Assembly (NCBI GenBank): GCA_028829895.1
Contig: CM054180.1
Location: forward strand, 112,581,135 to 112,645,134
Reading direction: 5' to 3'
Source: Sinotaia quadrata
Taxonomy: Eukaryota > Mollusca > Gastropoda > Architaenioglossa > Viviparidae
Length of the DNA stretch: 64,000 bases
Positions 45,349-57,337 of this stretch are shown in pieces. The translations under genes and the position numbers were made by a program. Numbering within the stretch: the first letter of the stretch is position 1; each line of letters starts with the position of its first letter. The notes under the pieces were generated by a model. The model was not told where the DNA came from and made no database searches. It worked only from the letters and a program-made list of their open reading frames with translations.

Positions 45349-48300
45349 GCATATGAAGAAAAAGAAACTTTTTGAATTTCTCTTGTATTTTGTCTCATTA
45401 GTTTTTTTTCAATGATTTCTCTCTTACTCTTTTAGTTTAGTTTTAGAATGTGTTCTCTATTTGTCTTTATATTTTTACATTAACTCGCTCCACACACTTA
45501 AAAGTTAGGTTTATTTCTCTCTCTGTTTTTTTTCTCTGTCCCTCTCTCTCCATCTCTATCTGTCCCTTGCAGAGTCCTTAATACGGCAGATTCTGAAATT
45601 ACCTCTTTATATCTGTTTGTATATGCTTACATCTCTGCAATTGTATCTCTGTAATGATATCTAGTTTTACATGTCTGCTTTCTAATATTTCTGTATATAT
45701 ATATGACTCTTTTTTTGCTCCTACCTTTTTCTGTCTGGTAATGTTCTGTATAATTCTTATTTCTAGGATATGTCTTTCCTTCCTTTGTTTCCCTTTTCTT
45801 TTTCTTTTTTCTACTTCTACTTTACTGTGAATCTCTTTTGCAAAATGTTGAATGTCATTTAAATATCTAATATTTTAGGCATGTCAATAACAAAATGTTG
45901 AGTGTCATTTAAAAGTCTAACATTTTAGGCATGTCAATAACAAAATGTCGAATGTCACTTAACCAGTAGAATGACACTGGAACCATAACTCCCCATAGAT
46001 GCACACGCTCAGTCTCAGCAATCCTAGTCTCTAAAAATAACCAGAGTGAAGGAAACATGTGCCTTCACTTCAGCAGCCAATTTGTTACAATGATTTTTGT
46101 ATTGTTTACAGTAATACAGTACCGTCTGACGGCATTTTTTAACCTGACACTGAACGTGTTAAATATCTACCATTTGGCATGTCAATAAATATTGCATGAG
46201 TAGGAAATGTATCAGATGATGTTTAATTAATTAATTGCTAGAAACACGAGATTTTTCGGTGAAAATATTTTTTTTCTTTTCTAGTGAGAGGGTGGGTATC
46301 AACTGATCTCAATCAAACAACAAAAATAATTAAGCAACCTGTCACTTAAAATGTTGCGGTCTAGTCGCTTAGCTATGCATCCTTCACTGTATGTTCATGC
46401 TCACTTGAAACAAGCAATTTTGATGAAATATTTAAATTCTACACATTACATTTTTAAACCAATTAGTGCTTAGAACCTTCTGAATAACATTTTAAAAGCT
46501 GTTCTATTTTAATTATCTAATCAGCAGTCACCTCATACAGTTTGTTGGTAGACATTGGTTCTCTAGAAATCAACACTCGTTGTAGACGATCATTGCTGTC
46601 TTTCACCTCTGCAGTCTGTCCGTTACTTGACAATACTATGTTACTTCCACAATTGTTGTGAAACATCCAGGGATTCTGTAATGATGATATTAAAATTAGT
46701 AAAAACAATCCTAATTATATACTTGAATGAACATACACTTTACAAAACCTCTGTTGTGAGATAAATTAAATAAAATTAATTCTTATAATTTCATTCTACG
46801 ACAAATAATACTTCAAACATATGAAGTGAATATTTTATTGTTAAGAATTGTGCATGAGTTTTAGTAGTCTGGAAGATAATCTGATTTACACAGAGATGCA
46901 GCAACTAAGAAACAACTTTTATTAAATCTGAAGAAAACAAGTCAAGTTAAACTACAAATTCTAACAATGAAGCATCATTTGAAAATTGTTACTGTATTCT
47001 TGTAAGCTTTATCTATTTGTAGTAGAGATAAATCTAAAATTTAATAAAGGTATTTTTTCTGCCACTTAATCATCCTTTATTAAGCAGGCATTAAATAATA
47101 GGGGAATGCATTTTTTCTTTGAGGAAATATTTACAGGAAATTACTATTCATTTTCTTATTATTGTATGGAAAACTTTCTCTTCAATAATAAACTGTGTAG
47201 TCATTTCAATAGTATACACAGTTGTACTAATACATTGTATTATTTCATGTTCATTTTCTTTTTTACGTAAATATACTTGGATACTAGATCAAGTGTTTAA
47301 CAGTCAATAGTAACTTCTGTTGGTTACACGATTCGAATTAATCAATATCTGCAGAGTGTTAGATGATGGGAGATAACTGATAAACACGTGATCACTACGT
47401 TGTTTCCCAGGCACACCTAATTATTTCTTATAGTTTAACTAATTTAAAATAAGCAGTCGAAGAGATATTTTACTTAGAAATCGTGGGCTGTCTTTCGCCC
47501 AAATCTTTTAACTAAATGAAGACCTTGTTTTCTGCAATAATTCCAACAAGACGTGTATTTTTCAATTTAGTATTTTGTTCTTTTATTAACTTAGGCTTGG
47601 AATTTCACAATTAAATGATTATTTATTTTAGTAATTGAACCATTGATTAAACTGCTATCAATAAATACATTTATTCATCACAACTTTCTTGTCTGTGAAA
47701 ACTGTTCTTAGATGACTTCATTGTAGTTTTTTTGGATTTATAAAACTAACAGGTTTTAACAGTTCATTTCAATTTCGAATGTAAATGTGATTCCATAGTG
47801 TCATAAATGGTCAGTCATTATTCTTTTGGAAATGACAATAATACCAAATTAATTTTACAAGTAGAAACTGCAATGATAAAAATAAAATTATAGTAGCATA
47901 ATTTTTTATAAATAATACAGCAACGTAGTGTTAACTCTTAATATTTTTATTTTTCACACTTCGGATATTTTCTGTTAATATAATAATTTAAAATTAAAAT
48001 GTTGTATTAATATTTCACACTTTGAGTATTATAAAGCCTCTATTAATAATATATACACTGAGAATTAAAATATTTCTATTAATAATATATAATTTGTGAA
48101 TCAGAAAGCAGCTATTAATCTGTGAGAAGCCACTGTGAATATTTTATAATCTGATACATAAATAGTTTTCACAATTAATGCATATTGTTCATAAATAATA
48201 TATAGCATTAGTTAAGAATAAAAATCAAACGTAAAATTTCTGATTACGTGTTAAATTAAGATAAATAATTATCACAAACGTGGTGAGTTTTAATAATGCA

Positions 48301-50446
48301 ACATGTATGATAAAAACATAAATTGATTACTATACTTTCATTAAAAGATAAATAATATTTTACTGAAAAATTATGCACCGTGGATAGCATAGATAATCTA
48401 TAAAATGTCAAATGATCCAGAATACAGTTGGAATTTTATCAAGCTTAACTTTAATAATGAATTATGACTTTATTAATTCCTTGCAGAAATATATTCACAC
48501 ATAGATTTATTGTAGGTTAAATATTTTCTAATCTAATTTGTATTATTATGTATTACAATATCATGTAAATATTGCAACAAAGGATAAATTCAAAAACATT
48601 TAACTTGTAACAAAGCGCAAAAATAACCAGATGCATGATCAATTAATTTGTAATATATCGCAGAAATAACCAGATTTTATTAAAATAATTCATTTTTTAA
48701 ATAAACATATCGTAAATCATCTACCGATCCTTTATTCAAGTAAACAAATATGAATAAACTGTATTTGTTAAACACACTCTTTGACTCCCTGACTTTATTT
48801 GTCGGTATTTTTAACATTAATATTTAATTATTACATTAGCCCTTAATTATAGATTTAAAGAAAAAGAGAAATTAAAATTGCAATTTAAAATAGATTAAAG
48901 GGATCACTGTTTATGCCTTCGTGCATCTGATACAGTTATGAATTTTATTTATTGAAAAAAGTTTACTTTAAAAAAAGTAATCCATAATATATCGCATTGA
49001 ATTCCTTATTCCAGTCAGAAACAACATCTTAGCAAATACAAAAAAACTGACTGAACTGCATAAATCGAATTAATAGATCATCTTATATATGTTCGTGGTC
49101 GGGGAAGTGTCGAGGATTAGGGTCGTATAGAGGACAGTTGTGTGTCCCGTCTCAATGAAGATTTCATCATCTTAGTACCATCCATCGCATTAATAATCGA
49201 TCTTATCCCTTTCATACCCTGTGGTTTCATTAGGGACCCATTTAGGAATAAAATGTAAATGTGGGTGAATGTGTGGGTGAAGGGATTGTGAAGTCAAATA
49301 AATATGAGTAAATCAGTGAAAAGTATGTATTAAAGAATTAAAACATACCTTTTCTGACCCAGTAGCAAAACTGAAAATCGGTTTTATCATTTTGTTTAAT
49401 TCCTTCTCCACTTGTGATATCGATGTCATGTCAATTTCAAGCGTGACTTTTAGACAAGAATTTGTGTCTTGTGGCAGACTTGTGTCAAGGTCATTGACAC
49501 GACTTTCAAGGTTTGTAACCATAGCTACTAGTGAGTTGTCATTTGTCATCTGTAACACTCGCTTAATTAGTCCTTGGTGAGATGTCACTCTTACACGTTT
49601 ATGAGATATTATGGACTTTTGTTTATGGACTGCAGATTTCATTTTGTCGTTTTCTTCAGTTACGAGTTTCTTCAGTCGTTGCCTGCAGGTCTCCACCGAC
49701 ATCAAAAGACTGTCGCACGTTTTATCTATTTCTGCAAGAGCAGCATTACTACTTTTCTCTGACTTTAATAAACGCTCTTCTAATTCTGTTATGGCCTGGC
49801 TCAAGGAGGATTCTGCTGCGCTTAGTTTGTTTTCCATTTCCAGTAACGATTGCTTATATTTTCCTGACACCTCTGACACATATGTGACTTCCAAACATGC
49901 GCGGTGTTTTACTGTAGCGCACAGGTGACAGATGAGAACATTGTGATCCACACAGACGAGTTTTGCGATTTCATCCGGGTGGACGGAGCACGGTGCTTGA
50001 CGACTTGCTGCCAGACGTTCTGGTGTCAGTGTCGCCAAATCTTCTACTTTATGGAAACTTGTTGATGGAAGCTTTCTATGAACTTCAATGCAGCCTTGAC
50101 ACAGTTTGACATTACAGTGCAGACACAGTGATATCGCATCGGCGTTGTTGTGCACATGACACACATGTTTTTCACTGAATATCTTCAGGCTCTCGACCAT
50201 TGCAGACATGGCATAATCTGTAGGCAAAGAGTCTACAAAGGCCTCACAGTTTTTAATGTTATAATATTTGGGATCCACGATAACACTACGACATAGTGGA
50301 CACAACGGCTCTGTCTTCGTCTTCATCCAACTGACCAGACAATCACGACACACCAGGTGTGCACAAGGAAGGATTTTAGGATCAGTATACTTTTCGTGAC
50401 AAACAGGACAGTCCGTAATCTGCATTTCCTTGTCTGATGTCGCCAT
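38201..50446 (-). CDS. Copy C: complete TRIM-like RING/B-box/coiled-coil-NHR gene
   Basis: The coding join on the minus strand is 50446..49349, 46675..46532, 42380..42216, 41542..41363, 38233..38201, giving 539 residues, all junctions phase 0. RING ligands C13, C16, C28, H30, C33, C36, C49, C52; B-box 1 C96, H99, C108, C111, C116, C119, H123, H132; B-box 2 C153, H156, C165, H168, C173, C176, H181, C184. The coiled coil is about 195-280 and the NHR about 367-529. Exon 3 is two codons longer than in B and D. Intron 2 carries a 2.2-kb insertion. Predicted E3 ubiquitin ligase by family. Exon 1 looks mosaic between A-like and B-like sequence. Confidence 0.9.
38234..41362 (-). other. Copy C intron 4
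   Basis: 3.1 kb, collinear with copy B intron 4 but without its expanded minisatellites. It has single units of the 63-bp and 46-bp repeats, short (TA)n tracts at about 38926 and 39581-39602, and the (CA)n tract. Confidence 0.65.
40496..40622. repeat. (CA)n microsatellite
   Basis: About 60 CA dinucleotides with three isolated interruptions. The open frames on both strands here are pure repeat translation. Confidence 0.97.
41363..41542 (-). CDS. Copy C exon 4: C-terminal half of NHR
   Basis: 60 codons, starting TSEYSCPALKTVKVGSRLGM and containing LHVYVDGKDQGVMAKTV and CYAVFDLNFYLNK. Donor AAG|gtttat. Confidence 0.87.
41543..42215 (-). other. Copy C intron 3
   Basis: 673 bp, collinear with B and D. 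It includes a partial repeat of the exon 4 start at 41570-41604. No ORF of interest. Confidence 0.6.
42216..42380 (-). CDS. Copy C exon 3: middle of NHR
   Basis: 55 codons. It begins ILVEKTDPIGLWYDDSIG and ends RGTIHGKS before donor TCG|gttagt. The PIGLWYDDSIGT segment and VYPKRGT differ from all other copies while GVCEENPLSITLPKTSFEIK is kept. Confidence 0.85.
43989..44642 (-). other. 217-codon frame inside the insertion, built on a 15-residue repeat
   Basis: The frame repeats CPLIDFGSW(T)VAEDR about six times because the underlying DNA repeat is 45 bp. The opposite strand is also open (44176-44547). No domain recognised outside the repeat. Probably a by-product of the minisatellite; a coding role cannot be excluded. 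Confidence 0.25.
44190..44458. repeat. 45-bp minisatellite, about 6 copies
   Basis: Unit AATCAATCAACGGACACCTG followed by TCTTCTGCGACGGTCCAAGATCCAA. It is followed by a short (CAG)n run near 44463. Confidence 0.95.
45285..45349. repeat. (CA)n-(TA)n microsatellite
   Basis: About 25 CA dinucleotides then a short TA run, directly beside the insertion. Confidence 0.95.
45842..45960. repeat. 50-bp minisatellite, about 2.4 copies
   Basis: Same unit and same intronic position as the array at 53-325. Confidence 0.9.
46532..46675 (-). CDS. Copy C exon 2: start of NHR
   Basis: 48 codons, starting NPWMFHNNCGSN, loop SNDRLQ before RVLISREP. Just past the donor the frame hits TAG where other copies have a Trp codon (TGG). 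That is harmless if GAG|gtgact is the splice site, and supports it. Confidence 0.87.
46676..49348 (-). other. Copy C intron 1
   Basis: 2.7 kb, nearly identical to copy A intron 1. AT-rich, no ORF of interest. Confidence 0.7.
49349..50446 (-). CDS. Copy C exon 1: RING, two B-boxes, coiled coil
   Basis: 366 codons, ATGG start, donor AAG|gtatgt. Residues 46-75 and about 265-366 match copy A, while about 170-200 (ICHLCAT.KHRAC) match copy B. Acceptor-like tgtcacag lies just upstream of the ATG. Confidence 0.94.
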
Positions 50447-52810
50447 CGTGATAACTGTGACAATAATTATATGTTTGTAAAATCAAGCATATAAAGTATT
50501 TCTTTTAGCGAATTGCAAATAAATAGCAAATACAGATTTAACTCTCTCAAGGTTTGGGAGTCTATGTGTGTCCCGTCTGTCTATCTATCTAGTTCTCTCC
50601 CTCGAACTCTCTATTTTTCGGATGACAGTTTAAGCCTTACAGAGGTATGCAAGAGTAACCATCGAAGGTTGCTGAATCATACCTCTCAACATTTCATGGA
50701 AGCAAGAGTAAAATACGTGTCTACATTATGAAATACAGAAAGAGAAAAATGCATGTCTGTAGTGAATGGTGAGACACAGAAAGAGTAAAACACATATCTA
50801 ATCTATTCAAGATAAAGAATAGACATGAGAGAGATCGTGTGCTTGAAAAAGATAATAAAATTAAATAACTTAAATATAATGTCCTATCATATTACTTTTC
50901 TTTTCAATTAGGCATGTTATTCTAAATTTGTCAGTACAAACGTACAGCATCATAAATATTATAATTAATTTTGTATTTCATATAGCATATATTAATGTAC
51001 GAAAACATCTGATTATCAGAAACCTTTCAATTTTGTACAAAGTATTACATTGGTAAGTATAGAAAGAGATAATGGTTAACTGTAAATAAGTCTGTACTGA
51101 TGCACTTCAACGGATATTAGATACTAGGGTGACCAGATTACACATAAAATTATGTCCGTGTACTTTATTTTGATACAATGTATTAAGCAGATATTTTTTT
51201 AATAAACATTTCCGGAAAATTGCATGGTCTACGTACATTTTCATTTCAATTTAAATTACGGGCTTTGTTTTATCAGACTTAGACTACCTTAATCATAATT
51301 ATGTTTCTTCTTTAATATAGTGCGAATGGTTAAAGATCACAATACTTAAGTATAATTTCAAATAATTTTTAATTAAATAAGTAGACTTATTATATTTTTA
51401 CATTTTAGACAAGGATACCAAATCTGATTTTTCTTACTACATTTGTATTTCCCTATCTATTTAGTTTAACTGGTATATCACTATAAAAGTAAAAATTCTT
51501 TTGACTAGTACAGTTATAATAGACCTGATAAGATACTCATTGTTGTAGCCAGCATATAATGGGAGCCTTTTTATAAAAATGACAAAACAACATTCTTTTA
51601 AAATATATAATTTTATTATATTTTAAATAAGTAGAAAATACTGGTATAAATGATATCGATTTATTCTGGGAATAATACTAATGTAGAATTCGCTCTAAAT
51701 AACGGTTGCTTCATAAATAATATTAATAAAACCTATTCGGTAGAGCTAACTCTATAGCCTTTAATGCACAGTTAAAAAAAGAACTATAATGTAGAGATAA
51801 CTCTAAACTCTAAAGCCTTCAATGCACAGATAAATAAGAATTATAATGTAGAAATATAGGCTGGATCGATTCGGTGTTTCAAATTACGACATGTATTGCA
51901 CTTACAGTGTAGAAATAATTTAATTTTTTTCGAAAATTTATATAAATTACAAGTCTTAAGCTGATTGATTAAATGTTCTGCAACATAAGGATATCGATTT
52001 ACATGTACTCTGTTTGTTTAATGTCTGAACTGACAGGCCTGGTTATTTTTTCCCTTCTTGTTAGTTTCAATTGTGAATATAATTATATTTATTGAATTAT
52101 AGAGTCATTAAACTGGGGTATATATATCTCGAAAAGCAGTCGATACCAAACGCGTAGTAACTGTAGATACAATTCAAAGGTATTTTCAAAATGGCGAACG
52201 TTTGGCGACAGTGCATTTGTCATTGTGTTATCTCTATTTATAGAAATCAATTCTCCGCACATGAAACGTGATTAAAAAGTACACATTAACACAAAGCATA
52301 TGGAATTAAATAAAAGTATAAAATAAAAATGTATGACGTATCAGAATACAAATAAATATGTAAATGTGTAACGTGGTCGGCTTGCGATAACGTCTATACG
52401 GAGAATTTGAAACCGCGATTGCCACACAAGGGAAACCATTAGAAAACGAAAATAAGTAATATACAAATGAGTTGTTCCCCTTAGTGGAAGTCTTGTAAAT
52501 AGTAGATCTACTAGTTACAACGCTATCCATAACTAGACACGAAATCTAAATTATCGTATAAAAATAACCGTTTTATTTTTACCTCCTGTTGATAAATATA
52601 CATGTAACCATAATTAGTGATGCTAGTAATAGGCCGAAATCGTAATTAATCGCCTAAATATCAGCGTGGAACAAATGTGAAACCGAAAGTAAATAAACAA
52701 ATATACTGAATAATTAGTTCTCTATGATCATTAACGAAAACTTAATGTCGCATACAATCAGTAGCTGCATCCGATAGTGAATATAGCTCAATGATTTTGT
52801 ATTGAAAGTA
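50447..52810. other. Copy C 5' flank
   Basis: Shared with the flanks of copies A and B; AT-rich, no gene. A 50-bp stretch present in the others near 6490-6540 is missing here near 52396. Confidence 0.6.
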
Positions 52811-52955
52811 ACTTACATTTTTTTTTTTATAGAACTCTGTTCATAAATATAATCGCTTGTCAGGAAATCGGGAAGACAACAGCTGCCTCGCAGTACACAA
52901 TTATCCACGTGACATAGCACGTGATCTCTCTTATCCGGTGAGTATTCTTCCCATT
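52811..52955. promoter_or_regulatory. Conserved CACGTG-bearing block upstream of copy C
   Basis: CACGTG at 52906-52911 and 52918-52923, the minus-strand TATAAAAAAA run at about 52820-52831, and the same edge splice-like signals as in the other two units. Confidence 0.38.
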
Positions 52956-55947
52956 ATGACTGACAAAGTAACGTGATACTATTAGTGACTGTTAGGTTTA
53001 AGTATTTATTTATAGTTAGTGTGTTTGACTATGTGCGAAGAGAGAAGGAATTTAATTTGTAAAGCATATGAAGAAAAATGTTGACTATTGATACATTAAA
53101 ATTTAGGCTATACAAATTCCCTATATTTCATTAACAAAATAGTACATTTGAAATAACAATTATTCAAAACATTTTCCCTACATTGAAGCTGTTTAAAAAC
53201 TGTGATCTGGAAAACATTCTAAGGGCTTCTACTTTCACTATCAACTCAGAGAATTATGAAATAAGCAATATCTACGTGTCGCTGATATCCAAACTTGCTT
53301 GTAGTAATGGCAAATAATACTTTCAAAATAATATAATTGTCTTTAAAAACATAAAATAGTTTTTGATTCTATATTTGTATTTGTCTTTATGTTCTGTGTA
53401 CTTATGTCTGAAAGGTGAAAGGTCAGTGTATGTATTGTTACCGTAAAATCATTTTACGATTTAGGCTATGAACGTTAATTGTATTTTTTTCAGACATAGA
53501 CACACACTCACGCAAATTACAGAAATAGAAGGAAGATTCAAAACCGATACAACGCAAAAATCATATTAAACTAACGTATGTATAGCACTGCTGTCTTTTT
53601 AGGAAACTTATAATAAATTAGAGTTAAAATTTCACATTGTATTTATTCTAAAAAGTTACATATACTTTCACATATCGATGTTTTTATCATTCAGTAATGT
53701 GCTAAGGATTGAATATTTACACAAATCATCAGCACTTTTGGCGAACAATACTAAAAATTGATATGGTGCACCTATTGAATTATACAAAAGCAAGGACATT
53801 AATAATAATTTTTTTTTTTAAATGTACAGATCAGACACACCCGTAGAGCAATGTATCTTAGAGATCGTCAAAACGAGAACATAGCAAGTCAGTGAATGAC
53901 TGGGAACGAAGCCAGAAGATGCAAGTGGCTGCAGAAAGAAGAAACATATGTAAAAGTTAATATTAACGTTTCCTGATATTTACTGAAGATAATTATCTGT
54001 AAAATTACTTTGATGTGGAATTAAAAATCTGAAGACGCCAGAAGTAATTCCTAATAGTGTATTGGTCAGTATGTAACACCTGTTTTTTCACCTTTGATTT
54101 CCACCCTGAAAATGATTTACAGGCAACAGTTTATATATGTTTTTATATATGAAGTCAGTTGATAACGAATTATTATAAAATGCACTTAAAAGGGTTTACC
54201 GGTTTAAAGGATATTTGCAATACATATTTAGATGTAATATTAAAAAAAAACAGCGTTGTTATTAACATACTTAAGAGATTTTTGTGAAATTTTAACTCTA
54301 ATTTATTATAAGTTTCCTAAAAAGACAGCAGTGCTATACATGTATTTATTTTGAAATAATAAGTGAATTATACGCGTTAAAATCGGTTATAAAACAAATA
54401 ATTTAATTGTATTTTAAAAGCAATAGTGCATTTTATTTTTAGTTCATTATTAGTCTTCGAGTAACGTGATGCCATTTCGTTTGAAATGATAAGTTAAGTA
54501 TCCATCTTATGATTATAATCGCTTATGCCTACAAATCTGGTGGTAACAGCACACTATCATACGGAATAATATTGCATTGAAAGCAAGAAACTTAATCCAG
54601 GAGCACAACGCTCTACCGCAATGTGACAATGTATTATTTCCCTTATATCAATAATGGAAGACACGCTTAAAAAAAAAAAAAAACGGTCATTTCAACGTAG
54701 TCGCAAGCCACATGCTACGTAAACTATCTGTAAGATGGCGTACATTGCAACGAATGTAAAAATTATAACTCTGCGCCCCAGTGTTTGCCGGAGGATCATT
54801 AATAAAATTAATTAAGATTTTCATCAGTTGTAATTAGTTAGAAAGAATAATTACTACAATTATAATAATCATTAACTAAGTGGCGTAGATGTCAAATGTA
54901 AACTATCCAAGGGTTTTTATATTAGGAAACCTTTAGTTATCTTTCCCAGAGTTTGTATTTTACAGGCATTACCTGTATTTAATCATAATAAAATCCAGCA
55001 TAACATTGTGTAAATTAAAGCAGAGTGAAGTTATTCGTCAACTGTATGAGTGTTGTTTGGTATGATTTAGAGTTTTTTAAAAAGTCTATTACATAAATCT
55101 CAAATAAAACTTGTACCGTGTTTTTTCACGAAAATTGAAACATTTTCTAATCATAGTTTTCTATGTTGCCAATTCTTGTCAAAATTTTCTTTTTAATTTC
55201 AGATTATTTCCTCTTCCCAAGAAGCCAATATTACACAGTAAATTTAATTTGGCAGTATATCTCCATAATAATGCTTATTTTGAAAGCACTATTATGATGT
55301 ATTTGTAGAAATATGTTAGGGTTATGGATTGTCTATTTATATCATAAAATAGCCACAAAACACTTCAAATCACGTGATGTAAAGAATAAATGCTATTACT
55401 GCCATTAAGCATAAAACTTCTTTTCGTTTGAAGGTTTCTAATCATGCACGTCTTCCTAATACCTAGAAACGTTCGCAAATATTCTTTGTCGCAATTCACA
55501 TGTTTACTTACAAATATTCTATGTCGCAATTCACATGTTTACTTACAAATGTTCTTTGTCCCAATTCACATGTTTACTTACAAATGTTCTTTGTCCCAAT
55601 TCACATGTTTACTTACAAATGTTCTTTGTCCCAATTCACATGTTTACTTACAAATGTTCAGTGGACTATCTCTGGTATTCTAGTACTATATTCATTGAAG
55701 GTTTCGTGCAATCCTGACTCAGCAGTTTATTCATTTTTAGTTTAGTGCCTAGTGAATTATTCAAATGAAAAAAAATAAATCTTTCCATAAACATATTTTT
55801 CTTGCTCCAAACACGGGTACACATAGACACATACACTAGTACACACAAACACACGCTCGCATACAAAATGATAGGAAAATAGAGACATAAAAGAGAATAT
55901 ATTTTACAAACTGTAAGCCAACAGTAGGATATAATGCAAAATATAAT
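52956..55947. other. Intergenic between copies C and D
   Basis: No gene recognised. It aligns with 35146-38057 and, in its right part up to about 54720, with 7076-9090. It contains the expanded 35-bp repeat near 55480-55660. It ends with the downstream flank and poly(A) signal of copy D. Confidence 0.6.
55480..55660. repeat. 35-bp minisatellite, about 5 copies
   Basis: Unit TTCTTTGTCCCAATTCACAT plus GTTTACTTACAAATG. Only one unit at the homologous place near 37666-37700. The three overlapping plus-strand frames are repeat translation. Confidence 0.95.
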
Positions 55948-55953
55948 TTTTAT
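55948..55953 (-). terminator. Polyadenylation signal AATAAA, copy D
   Basis: TTTATT on the plus strand about 140 bases beyond the copy D stop. Confidence 0.55.
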
Positions 55954-56090
55954 TTTGAATGAAATTATTAAAAATTATTTTTTGTCAAAGGAATTATAAT
56001 GATGTTTGTTTTCATAAAGATTATTATGAGTATTATGAACAGCTGGTTGTATCGAAAATTTCTTGCCGTTGAACTGAAGTCTAATGTAGT

Positions 56091-56123
56091 TCACTGGATA
56101 GATGATACAGGAAGAGTAGATAC
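56091..56123 (-). CDS. Copy D exon 5: C-terminal 10 codons and stop
   Basis: Acceptor cttttgcag, then VSTLPVSSIQ and TGA, as in the other copies. Confidence 0.75.
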   Translation of the reverse strand, partial: VSTLPVSSIQ

Positions 56124-57258
56124 CTGCAAAAGTCGTGAAATAAATTCTACATATAACGACAGTTTATGTTTCACGAAAATTTGCATAATTCTCAGATGAA
56201 AAATTAATTCCTAAAAATAATTGCTACATAATTTCAAATGAACGAAAACAAAAAACTATACAATATATTGTTTAATCAAAACTCTTTATTCTTTCGTTGA
56301 GTCATATTGATCTTATTCAGTTTCAAGTGTTCAATCATGTTCACAAACATTCATTAAAAATGTTCAATAGAACTTAATCTTGTTCTGAAATATACAATTA
56401 TCTTCAGACAAGATTAGTATTTTCAGATGTGTACAACCATGTTAATCATGTTTAATAGTTATTTTGAGTAGTTTAAGTTCGGTCTTTTACATACACTTAT
56501 AAAAATCACTGAACTTTAATCACATTCATTAGTGTTTAATGTCATTAGATTAATATAGTCAGTAGAGCTTTGTGATTTGTCTGTTAATAGAAGTGCATCA
56601 TGTTCCAATATGCTCAGTAATGTTCATTAGCGCAAAGTCGAGACTGAGAGAGCTTCTTTCTAAAGAACGGGATAAATTATTTTATTGAATCAGTCTGGTG
56701 CATTAAAACAGCTTGGTCATAATATGTACGGTAATTCCTCAAGGTAAGCCAACCAGTTTATTTTTCATTGACAGAATTGCAAATTTTAAAAATAAAGGCA
56801 TAAGCATGATAAAACTAAACATGAAATGATCAATAACCTGTCTTAGGAAATTTCATGTATAGTGTGAGTTTTAAAGAAAAATTATTTGATTAGATAAATA
56901 TTTAATATATGAACACAGTAATTCTTCTGATGTTATAGATTGATTCATTAGCGGTTTTAGATTTAAACTGTGTGTTAATTAAATCTATATATTATGTATT
57001 TAAATTAAAGTGTGCATTAATTAAATCACTATATTCTGGATTTACATTAACTACGTATTAATTAAATCACTTTATCCTGTTTTAACCATAATTACTGAGG
57101 TTTGAGCTACGTTTATAAAGTCAAATCATTAAGATCATTACGTAGGAGAAATATCACTAAGTGATAACCTGACAGTGGTTTAGTATCTTCATTAGCATTC
57201 TTTCTAATGAAGTGGTGAAGACTTTATCCAGGTCACCATGAGTCAAGCGAACTAGTAG

Positions 57259-57337
<79 letters not shown>

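Larger units (their letters stand above)
42381..46531 (-). other. Copy C intron 2
   Basis: 4.15 kb. Apart from the 2197-bp insertion at 43067-45263 it is collinear with copy D intron 2, with about 2.4 units of the 50-bp repeat at 45842-45960. No exon-like frames outside the insertion. Confidence 0.65.

Noticed and set aside
46517..46534. In-frame stop suggesting that copy C is a pseudogene
   Set aside because: The stop lies after the GAG|gtgact donor and is intronic in the five-exon model.
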